From Luidia sarsii (taxonomy: Eukaryota; Echinodermata; Asteroidea; Paxillosida; Luidiidae), in contig OX465121.1 of assembly GCA_949987565.1 (NCBI GenBank), positions 6,218,774 through 6,282,773 of the forward strand: 64,000 bases of DNA, in the 5' to 3' direction. Positions 1 to 12,200 of the stretch are shown in pieces; positions within the stretch are counted from its first letter, which is position 1, and every line of letters begins with the position of its first letter. Made by a program: the position numbers and the translations under genes. The notes beneath the pieces are model-generated. The model was not told the DNA's origin. It saw nothing but the letters and a program-made list of their open reading frames with translations, and searched no databases.

Positions 1-257
1 TGGTATCCTCGAGATTTTCTGATAGAGGAATATAGCAATGGGTTTCTTATTACACCGCCAAGCAACATCTACAGCAACACTGGCAGCGAATATAATAAAC
101 AATATCAACAATAAATACAGCAACAACAACATGTCGAAAACTAACAACGGCACGGTTGCCCTAGCAACAGTGGCCTTTGAAGTGCATGGCCGAATAGATG
201 GAGTGTTAACCAGCTTTGTGTTGCCTGTCTTTTGATATTTTGTGCGTTATCTCGCAG

Positions 258-3200
258 CGCCGTGAGGGAGAAGACCCAGTCTGGTGTGGACATGCGCGTT
301 GGCATCCACACGGGAGCGGTCCTGGCCGGGGTCATGGGTCAACAGAGATGGCAGTTTGATGTCTGGAGCACGGCCGTGGTGCTGGCGAACAATATGGAGT
401 CAGGGGGGATACCTGGGTGAGCTCGATTTCCTTCTGATCAAAGAGGAAGATAGCTGGCGATTGTAAGATCGCTTTTATGAGTTTCTAGGCATTTTCCGTC
501 GTTTTCTTTTATTTATTATTTCACTATTCATATCATAGCCATTCACTGAAAAGTTATCGAGATTCAAGATCCAAGATTCAAGACACGACTATTGTCGTGT
601 AAAAATATTTCCCCAATTTTGCTCTCCCAGTGTTGCAAGAAGTAAAGATAGAAATAAAATCACAGAAAAAGCATTTCATTTACCAAGTGCATATAAACAT
701 TATATTACATTACAAATAAAAGAAGGAATAAAAACCAACCAACCAACCGGCTCATCTTTTAAAAGATGAATTAAAAATACGAATGGCCCATTGAAAATGA
801 TGGGATTGTACCACCACGCGAATGTATAACTTTTTCGGGTTATTCGAATATTAGAATGGGGTTGTTGATGGAGGTCAGGCCCAGCCTTTGGATGTTAGAC
901 AACAAGATTAAGGGAGGGGAGGAGGATGGGTGAAGAGGGAGAATGTCTAGGGGTAAAAAAGTGAAGAGGGGATGAAAGGAGGAACGATAGAAGGGAAGAG
1001 GGTGAGGAGGAAGAAAGTGGGAAAAATCAACGGTAGGGTAAAGAGGGTTGGGGTTAAGGAAGTCAAAGGAAGTGTCGAGAGGAAGAACAAAAGGAAGATG
1101 ATAATGAAAAGAAGGAAATTTAAGAAGGCAAGAGGGAGGAGATGGGTAGAGATGAGGTGATCGAAGATGATACCACGGAGGAATAAGAACACATCCTCCG
1201 TGATGATAGTCTCTTAAGACTGGCAAGGCTATGGATAATAGTAAAAATGCAAATGATACGGAGATTTAGAATGTAAGGGAAAGTAAAAACCAATATTTAT
1301 ACAGTGGATGAACAATCCTGAGGTCATTGCTTTGTATATCCATTCAATTTCAATTTCCGTTGAAGTGAATTACATCTTGCTACTAAAGAGATTCCCTGGC
1401 CGAGCCAAGACGAATCAATTTTTTTGGATTGAAAATATCCAAGTGAAAACATCTGTACAATGGCTTTACCTTCTGAAGATTTCAGACGAAGTCAATATTG
1501 CCTGTGGTTTTTTTTTCATCATCGATTTTCATCAATGATTGTGCCTTGTACATTCGACCTCTCACGCACTTGGACTTGTAAATGTAGCCCTATACAGTAC
1601 ACTGAGGTATTGGCAAGATTGTTAGGGACATGTTTATACAGCTGTGGCTAAAATGTGAGAAATGTGTGAGATGAACAATCACAAAAAAATGGGCAAAAAC
1701 CATCGGTCTGCCGACACCCAGGCTGTCAATGAATGGCTCAAGTTAAATTCAAACTCTCATTAACACATCAGGAAATCTACTATACTTGCCATAGTCATGC
1801 TATTTTTTTTATGAAATATTGAGTTTCTCAAAATCTAGTGGGCCTGACGTATCGATCCTAGCAGGACCTTTCTCAAAGGCAGAGTCTGTCTTTGAGAAAG
1901 GTCCTGTTAGGATTGAAACATCAGGCCCTCTAAATTTTGAGATTTTCATTTTGGTAATTTAGTCAGTAAGCAGTTTGCAACATGTTTGTATATCACTTAT
2001 ATCAATATTGAGTCTATTAGTGGAATTTTCAAAAGCAACTGATCACAATATTTTTCCATTAACTGAAAAAAACAGTGACAGTGAGTTTCGAGTAAGGTTT
2101 CTTAGATGATTTTTCTTCTCTTTGTGGAGGGGAGAGTGGGATCAAACTACCATGATAATTGGATTCGTGGTAACACGATCCGAGGTCACTAATTATTTCG
2201 TGTCTCTACACCGTAACCATGGAAACTCCCATCCTGAGCAGGAATAAGAGCAAGTGGGAGTAATTGGTCCGACGGTTGCTAAGGTCACTCTAATTTTGCA
2301 TCCAGATGCTGCGAGCATAGGCAGTAATGGCTGTTTTGATACATCACAGAATGTAATGGTGGAACAAAGCAGCAGATAAGAATCTTCAAGATCGTTCCTT
2401 GGAGCAAAGATAATACGCGGAGGATTGACGATCGAGAAATCGTTTACCATTTGGTACATTCTCTGATTATATAGAAAGTTGTAAAAATGTTGCAAACTGC
2501 TTACTGACTAAAATTACCAAAATGCAAATCTCAAATTTTAGTGGGCCTGGCGTTTCGATCCTAGCAGGACCTTTCTCAAAGGCAGAGTGACAAGGACAAA
2601 CCAGATACAAGAAGGAAGGGGGAAGAGAGTGAAAGTTCATAAGTTCATAAGGGTTTGTATTTTCAGGTTAAAATTTAAGTGACAGATGAAAAGGAGTTAT
2701 CGCAAATAACTTTTAGCCTCGACCTTTACGCCTGGTGATCAACAGTGGCGTCTTATAAGATGGAGAATGGATAAAGACTGTCAGATCGAAGTGGTGTGTG
2801 GGAGAAACAGGGATTAGAAAAAAACAGAATGTTTGCTTCAACAACAGTGATGGGTGCAAATGGATTGATGTGGTTACTATAGATGAAACAACCGACACTA
2901 AATAACCCAAAGAAACACCAACAAAGAACTGGCAAGAAAGATTTCCCGAGAACAGATGGGTAGGGGTTTAAGAACGGCCAAGCAAGGCCTTTAACAAGCA
3001 TGCACAGAAACGGTTTTGGGGGGAATGATTCTGCTATAGGATTATAGGCCATTTGACAACTTGTTGGAATTAGTTAACACAATTTTGTTAAATAGTAATG
3101 GAAGTTTGTCATTTTGACCTCAGAAGCTCTGTCTAATTATTTTTTACAAGCAATGACAGGGACATTGTTTTGTTGTCGACTTGGTTTTATTGTCTAATCT

Positions 3201-6200
3201 ATTCTGATGAAGAGGCTAAGATTCCACTCGTCATACATTCGTCGCCGGGCACCAGCGCCCAAATCGTCTTGCACCCAGTAATAAATTCGGTCGAGGTTTT
3301 CAGCTCATTCCAATTAATCTTCACACCTTGGTGCACCGTTATGTATCACATTCGTTGCTATGGGTTATTAGGAAACCAGGCAACCATTTTGTCCCGTTCA
3401 CGGGAAACCCCCGACACCGTTGACTTGTTTGTCTAACGACGATCAAAGGAATCGGTTCCGGTGAACCATCCGCTGGTTCGCGCCATCCAGCCAGTGATAT
3501 CCGATACGGGTACCAGACTGCTGGGGTTTTGAATATGGGTCGGCCATTTTGTTTTGTTTCAGTCGTGTGCACATCTCGCAAGACACGTTCGCCTGCCTGA
3601 ATGGCGAGTTTGAGCTGGAACCCGGCGAAGGAGACACCCGCAATGATTACATCAAGGACCGTAGCATCAAGACCTACTTGATTAAAGTCAAGGACTCCAC
3701 AGAGGTAGAAACTGGTTCTCTAATGATTGCTCCATTAATAAAAAAAAAATCATTAGACCAATACGAGTAGACAGCACAAGCGCGTCAGTGCGTAAATACC
3801 GCGCGTCAACGCGTTGCCGTGTTAGCGCGTCAGCACAGCAACATGAGGTAAATCCCACCAAAATACTTTTCGAGTAAACAACCCCTGAAGTCAAAGTATC
3901 TTCTCAATTCGATTAAAAAAAAAAAATCCCGGAAAGTTAATGTATTGGAGGATATTATGTCCAAAGGGTTTTTCCGAAATCCGTCTCTAAATGTTGAAAA
4001 AAACGAGGATTTCGGGAAAGTGTTTGTGTACTATTTTCACGAAAATGTAAAGTTCCTGCCTTTTTGAATGGCCGCTTTCGAGGAGTTAGACTGGTGCTGA
4101 AATGTTGTGTCTGGTACCAAATGAATGAGCGAAGTCCCCTTGTACTATTTACAAAAAAGTTCACACGGAAATAAATTTGATATCATTCGAAAGCTAATGG
4201 TATACTCTTTCACGTCATTAGAAAATCTCAAAATCTCAAAAGTGGGAGTTATTCCTCATTATGCTGTGCTGGGTCACAAATTTGATTTGCCAAGACAGCT
4301 GACGTCATTTGTATTATAGAGCGCCCTCAGGTAAAGGTCATCGGTCATTGCTGGCGGCTGCTCGGGTAACTGTGCTTTGTTGTAGTATTTCGCTGTCGGT
4401 GTAACAAATAGCGAACAACTTCGCTAGAGGTATCAGAATATTCGGAAGTAGACAACTCCGCTCATGAATCATTCTGTTTGCATAGATGCATGCATGCTCT
4501 GTTTTGATGCGATTCTCTTACCAAAAGGTCAAACCAAAACAGGGATTCTTTCGTAACGAAGTAGGGCAGGCCTGTTAGAACTAACACGCCTCACTACAAG
4601 AAAAACACCCCTCAAACTACAACAGTTCATAAATATTTCTGAAGAAAAAACAAAACAGCACTGCTAGTAGGTCTCACAATGAGACTGACCCATTTTTGAT
4701 ATTGGATACAATAAAGCTAAGGGTCCTCCTGTTTACTGTGCTGCAGTTGCAACTGTGGTAATATTTCCGCAAGCTTTCATCTCCTAGATTCGCTCACAAG
4801 AGTAAGTCAGTGCTGTCTTGTTTGTCCGTCTGCGTGATTATCAGTTAGTATCAAGCATGTTCAGTATGGTCACTCCAAATGACAGACAAGTCCACTCACT
4901 TCAAAATATTTAATGTAGATGACAGGCAGTGTGCGTTTTCTATAATTGATAGATATTTGTTCGACTTGGACTGAGACGGTTAGAAATTATGTCGGCCCGT
5001 TTGCCACTCTGACCCTTGTGTGTCTTTGTACATCTGTTTGGACATACAGAAAGCTGCAGCCTTTAATTCTATCCTTCTGTCAGACGATAGCTCCACCAAA
5101 AAGTCAGAGAACGGAGACGAGAAGGTAAGGGGGCCATTTATTTGCCCGAGACGATGAAGCGAGAGCGCAAAATTTTTACATGGCGTGGCCGAAGTTAATT
5201 AATTGCTTGGAAAATTTTTTGGGAGAAAGATGAATACTTTGCAACATGGGCGTGAACATTAGTCTGGATCGTTCAATTTTCATTGTGATCAAGTCAACCA
5301 TCCTTCATTCTTCAATCAGCCTCATTTTTTTTCTATAAGAATATCTAATCCCTTCTGATATTTTCCTGAAAACAAGAACAACTCCTTAACCGAGTAATAT
5401 TTCAGATTGATATTTTATTTTGATATTTTGATATCTTTTGATTCTGCCTTTGAGAAAGATCCTACTAGGATAGAAACATCATACTCCAACACTATGAAGA
5501 TCTAAACCATGAAAAAGGGATGAAAATGTCATTTCGCCGTGAAACTAAAAAGTCACTGTGATTTCACGGTGCATTTATTCACCGTGAAAGTAATCGTTTC
5601 TCTGACCTATATTCAGGTCACTAATGAGACCATGAAAAAAAAACCGTGAATATCTAGGGTGGCAAGCTCCAGCCTTGAGGGATGGCTAATTCAATTACCA
5701 GTAGAGACCACCAGCCCCATAGAGGTATTGTATTGTGTCCTTGTACCTGTCACTCCCAGATACTTCTAAATTGCCTCTAGCCATTTACCACCAGGAATGT
5801 GGTCTTGAAGACCACTGGTAAAAACACTGAAAATGACTTGGCTAACTGTGTGCCATGAAATAGGGGTGAAAAAACGGTGAATTTTCTTTTCTCGGCTTTT
5901 AATGACATTTTCACCCCATTTTCACCATTTAGATGTTCAAAGTGTAAATCTCTAGGGTTATTTTTGTCTTCCGTAGGCTGATAATGGGAATTGCAAGGCG
6001 GATGATGAGGAAGGTGGAGATTCCAAACCCGATGAGGAGATCACCAACAGGAAGCTTTATGAAGCATTGGTGGAGAGGGAGGCAGACGCGTAAGTGCACA
6101 TCTTAGATAGTCATACGCTCCTTATGTAGCAAAAGACATCTTAGACGGTAAGTCGTGGTGATACGACTGGTTTGCATCTGTGTTCTCGTTATAAGAACGA

Positions 6201-9200
6201 GACGAGACGAGACTAAACGAGACGACACGAAAACAAAACCAAATTCAAAATGCTGGATCAATAATGCCGACTAGACCAAAAAAAAAAACATGAAAATCTG
6301 TGTTTGTTTTCAATTTCAAGGTGGGCTAGTTTCTTAGAACCAACTCTCTTTACTTTGAAGAGAAATAAATTATGATCATCTTCGGAGCATCATGATGCTT
6401 CTGTGTGAAACCAATGTTTCTGTCAAGGCGCTTTCAACAACTTTAAGTTTATCTGACATGTGAAAGGTTAATGTTTTTACTACAACATGATTTCCTTGGA
6501 GTAAGCCTGTAAGCTTCCCGGTGTGACGATTCTATTTCGTCTTGATTTGATACAGGGAGAAGACAAGCGGCATGAGAAGAGTGCTTCTCTGGTTCAAAGA
6601 CAAGAAACTCGAAGATACTTTCCATCGTGAGAAGGAGAGGCAGGGACCCGCGGGCTTCGCCTGTGCTCTCATCGTCATGCTCTTTCTCTTCGGTGTTCAG
6701 CTGCTGCTGTTGCCGAGGTGCGCTCTACAACTCTTTATCTGTAACAACAGCTCGTGTACTTAGGTTCTAACCCCATTCAGTACACGGTGTTAGTCGACAA
6801 AACCTGTGCTCAATCGCTATGGCGACGGTTCCTATCTCAACTACTACCGATATTCATAGCACACATTGTAATGTCAATACTTTCCTTTCATAGAATGGAT
6901 TCGGCCTCCAATCCCACTTAGTGCTGACATGAATGCTTTTTACATTGATATACAGAAATGTTGCACACTGCTTATACTGACAAAATTAACCAAAATTCAA
7001 ATCTCAAAATTTAGTGGGCCTCTGCCTTTGAGAAAGGTCCTGCTAGGATCGAAACGTCAGGCCCACTAATTTTTGTACAATCATTGATGTACTTGTCCTG
7101 CAATAAATACGGTTTAGGTTCCATTCCCAAAAGGAACAAAAATCTGTTATCCACATCCATGACACTCCTGGACCCAGTAATGTGACGATTCACTTATCAC
7201 AACCACGTGACCAGGCGGGCGTAATTTCATGCCTGATTGGACGAATACTTAGCTGTAAGGTGGGGATAGTGGTTGCTAGGTTACGCACCCTGCCACTTCA
7301 AGCACTTGCCCCCTTTGTGCGATGTGGCACCGTGCTATATACAGTGCCGTGTAAACACGACTCGGAAAGGGCTGATGGAGCGGTCGAGCATCTCAGATGT
7401 TGAATGTCGCCTAAAAGCCACTTAGGATAATGGGCAAGAAGGTTAAGACGGCCTCTTGGGAGGAAGAGGGGTTTCCACATCGATGAGACACGAAGATGGG
7501 AACGTCTTCGGACTTGAAGTCTTACAAAGGGACAGATGGGGGAGGGGCTTGCGGGGGCACTTGCCGGTATAGATCGAAGGACGGAGTGCATTGTGAAAGA
7601 GGGAGTGTGGGAAACTGAGATGGACTGTCTAAACATCTTGAGAGGAGGAGGCAAAACCATCTCGTGACTGTCTGGTGATTGGGGCAAACCAAGAAGGCCC
7701 ATGGAAGGAAATTATCAGTGAAGCGTGGAATTTCGGGAACAACTTCATCGGAACAGAAACAGATTAAATAGTTGACTAAAGATGAATGATAAAGGAGGGA
7801 AGGTGAGAGGTAGACAAGATTAAGTCAAATCATAGGAAAGTCAGCCAGTATGGATGAGATCAAGGAAGAGAAAGCCTGAAGTGAAATGCACGGAAGATGC
7901 ATGGTTCTATAATTCAAGTTTGATTTTACTGACATTACAAGCAATAATCTTTGCGAAAGATCCTGAAATAAGACAGGCTAGACCTTATTATTCTGATCTG
8001 TGTATTTAATTTCATGCGAGGCAGTCACTGTCAGCTGTTCTAAGACTTGGTTTCGTTTCAATTCAGATGGTTGTCTCTTTGGTCTTGTCGTTGGCTTGTC
8101 TAGGACTGCGGCTTGTTTCATCACGTTCGGCGTTGGGTTTGTCATCGTCCTGATCATCTTTTACGTCTCCATGGCGAGCAACCTGCCTGAGCGCTACCCG
8201 GAATTTATCACCAACTTCGCCAAGTTGATGGAGACGTCGTACCCTGTGCGCACGGTGATTGTAACATTGACTGCGCTGATTCTGGCTTCGTCGGACGTTG
8301 TGGAGTTGGTAAGAGCCACGAACGGTCAAGGACCTTTTTTTTTTCCTTCCTCTGTCATCCAGCAGTTAGAAGGACATCTCGTGCTGGCTGCTCTTTTGTT
8401 GAGGTTATACTTTAGTGAGTGGAAGAAACCGATTAGAGAGCAAGATAGGAAGAAAAACAGAGAGAAAAAGAAATGTCGAGAGGAAGAGAGACATACCAAG
8501 AATCGGAAGAAGACACAGATTTAGAGAGCTCAGAGTTAACACAAAAACTGTTGCAAACTGCTCACTGACTAAAATGACCTGCAATACATCAAATCTCAAA
8601 AATTAGAGGGCCTGACGTTTCGATCCTAGCAGGACCTTTCTCAAAGACAAAGTGACAAGGACAAACATAGACAGTCCACATGACAGAGGAAGGACAAAAG
8701 GGAAGGCAGTGGGATTTAGAGAGAGAGAGACAGATTACGATTGAGAGACAGACAGTGAAACTGCGATTTGTATATTTACCGCCTTTTCTTTTCATTCTAC
8801 AATTGTTTGTTTGTTTGTTGATTTTTCCCTCCATATGTAGCTGTTGTGTTCCATGACTACAGAAGCGATTACAGTGCTTGATACCCAAGACCCGACGTGT
8901 ATTTATGCTCGGTATTATACCTACGGCGCCATACTAGTCCTGGTAAGTAAACAATTATGCGCCAATTCGTGCTCGCCTGCATTAGACAAAAACAAATTAA
9001 AGTTGGTGAAAGGAAATGAATGATGTGTGGGAAAGTTGGTGTGTGTAATCTCTTTTTAGCCGAGTGTGGTCGGCTCTGAGAAGAGCCAGTAACTCCAGAT
9101 GAGATTGGAAGGTTTGCACGGTGGGTTCACAATGCCAGAGGTTTGCAGTGACACCATGTGCAGAATCTCTTTATGTGAGTGAGTGTGGCTCTGAGAAGAG

Positions 9201-12200
9201 CCGGTAACTCCAGATGAGATTGGAAGGTTTGCACGGTGGGTTCACAATGCAAGAGGTTTGCAGTGACACCATGTGCAGAATCTCTTTATGTGAGTGAGTG
9301 TGGCTCTGAGAAGAGCCGGTAACTCCAGATGAGATTGGAAGGTTTGCACGGTGGGTTCACAGTGTAAGAGGTTTGCAGTGAAACCATGTGCAGAATCTCT
9401 TTATGTGAGTGAGTATGGCTCTGAGAAGAGCTAGTAACTCCAGATGAGATTGGAAGGTTTGCACGGTGGGTTCACAATGTAACACCATGCGGGAATAATA
9501 TTTGTTGGATCCAAATTATCCCAATGAACCATATGTAAATTGTAGAATCTCTTTATGTGAGTGAGTGTGGCTCTGAGAAGAACCAGTAACTCCAGATGAG
9601 ATTGGAAGGTTTGCACGGTGGGTTCACAATGCAAGAGATTTGCAGTGACACAATGTGTAAATTGTAGAATCTCTTTATGTGAGTGAGTGTGGCTCTGAGA
9701 AGAGCCAGTAACTCCAATTGAGATTGGAAGGTTTGCACGGTGGGTTTACAATGTAACACCATGCGGGAATAATATTTGTTGGATCCAAATGAGTTTGACG
9801 TGTAACATTGCTCACTTTCTTAATCCACCTGTCGACACCTGTTTCTGCTGATGACAGGTTGCAATCACTCTGATGATACAAGTCACACAGTTCGTTAAGA
9901 TGGCGCTCATCCTAATCATCGGCGTGACCTACACCCTCATCAATCTGATCTTCTACGCTGACTTGTACATAAGATATGACGATTACCAGATAAACCGATC
10001 CATGTAAGTACATGCCGATAGATAGGTTCACTCGAACGGAACACTTTTCAGAGTCACGACTTGTGCCGTCCCTTCGGCTTGGGGTACCCAAGAAACTTAG
10101 ATATTTTGACCGCAGTTTTGAGGTGGCTACCCCCTGTTCGGGTTACCAGCCTGCAGGGTTCCTGCCTTGAAGAATGGTTTTCCTACCATAACATATTATA
10201 ACCATCAGGTCCTCCCGAGCTTTTGCGATTGGTAAATTCGTCGTTATTCTAGTCAGAAAGTTTTGTATTACTTCATAGTTGCTGAAGTTTTGGATTTTCT
10301 TTCAAGCGTCAGCTTCTTTGCAACCATCTCCAGCAACATTGCTAAAGTATATTTTTTTATAGGGCCTATGTGTAAGGGGGGATGAGATGTGTGTGGGGTT
10401 GTTTGGGGGTGAGTGCTGCTACGCCGGGTCTAGTTCTTTAGATTGCTGGCGGACTGGAGAGGAGAAGGATAAAGGACACAGTGGTCAGGGTCTATGTTGT
10501 ATCAGCACTGAAGGATGCTGGACAACATGACCACTGACCACTGCACCCTGGTATCCTGGGGGGTACTGTGGACCGATCCACTCTCCAGCAGGGGTGTCTC
10601 CGGGGACCATCCAAAGAAAACATTACTCAAATAAAATCCTCATACTAATCTTTTACAAGAAAAAATGAAATGAGATAAAACTTCAAATCTATAAATGAGG
10701 GACAAATAGGGACCTCATTTACATTATGTAAGGCTTACATGTATCTATTTGTGAAAGCTGTGGAAATGAATTAACCTGAACTTGAACATTTCGCTGAAAG
10801 GGCAATGGTAGTGGAATATAACACACTGCCGAGTCGCTATATCCTGACCTACCAGCTTCTAGCAGCGGGCTTTGCTCTCATCTTCTACAACAGATTCGTA
10901 AGTTCCGATTTCTAGTCTTTTTTTTATGACGTCATTGACGAAGGGTGAAAGGGCAGTTGTCCCTAGCAATACAAATGTTCTCTTTTCCTCTGAAGATGGA
11001 AAGCACGAATCGGTTGCTCTTCTACTGGAAGTACGAGGCCAGGAAAGCCAAGGAGGAGGTTGGCAAACTGCGAATTCGGAACGAAGCTTTGGTGCTGAAC
11101 ATCATGCCCATACATGTCGCCAAACACTTCTTGCAGAGCAAGCGGAATGATGAGGTAAGGGCCAAGTACGAATACAGCCCGTTTGAGGATGGTCAATTTA
11201 CACGTACTGTAATCATGAAATCATCAGTCCGATCTAAATATTAGGACAGTGACATAATTACGACACCGGTGCAAAAGGCATGGGAAGTGACATTTCACTT
11301 GAAGGAAAAAAAGCCTTAGGCTTTTGAGAAACATCCATCAGGTAAAGAAATCTAAAGGGATGACAAAATAATGAGAGATAAAAATATTCCCCTTTACAAA
11401 ATGCGAAAAGGACCTAAAATTCTTCTTAACGGAAAATTGTCCGATGGATGAGGGAAAGATGCAATGTATAGAGAGAGTTCTGGAAAAGAAAGATCGATTA
11501 AAATCAATGTTGTAACATATTTCAGACATAGGAACAGCGAATCACCTGACAAGAAAGCAGATCACACAATTGAGGGTGATTTGATCGAGGTGTGTTATTA
11601 AATAACTTCAAAGTGGATGATTGTAGATTAGCCGGGCAAGCATCTCATGATCATCCCTCTCTCCTTCTCATGGCAGGATCTGTATGCTCAAGACTATCCT
11701 GAGGTGGGAGTCATGTTTGCATCCATACCCAACTTCTCAGACTTCTACAGCGAAGACGCCATCAACAACCAAGGCACTGAGTGCTTGAGATTTCTCAATG
11801 AAATCATCAGTGACTTTGATACGGTATGAAGAACTGCATCTTAGAATGATGAATGTCTGCCAGGTCTTCAAGCTCCTCCTCCTCCTCCTCTTACTTTTCT
11901 TCCTACTCCTCTTCTTCCTCCTCCTCTGCCTCCTCCTTCTCCTCCTCCTCCTCTTCTTCTTCCTCCTCCTCCTCCACGTCCTCCTCACCCTCCTCCTCTT
12001 CCCCCTCTTCCTCTTCCTCCGTCTCCTCCTCTTCCTCTTCCTACTTCTCTTCCTCCTCCCCCTCTTCTTCCTCCTCCCCTTCTTCCTCCTCCTCTCCCTC
12101 CTCCTTCTCCTCCTCCTCTTCTTCTTCCTCCTCCTCCTCCTCCTCCACGTCCTTCTCTCCCTCCTCCTCTTCCCCCTCTTCCTCCTCCTCCTTCTCCTCC

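Noticed and set aside
7298..7702. A 134-residue minus-strand frame in an ADCY3 intron
   Set aside because: No domain, no splice context and low-complexity composition; probably chance.
9062..9795. CRISPR-like array
   Set aside because: Units are adjacent near-identical repeats without unique spacers, in an animal intron.
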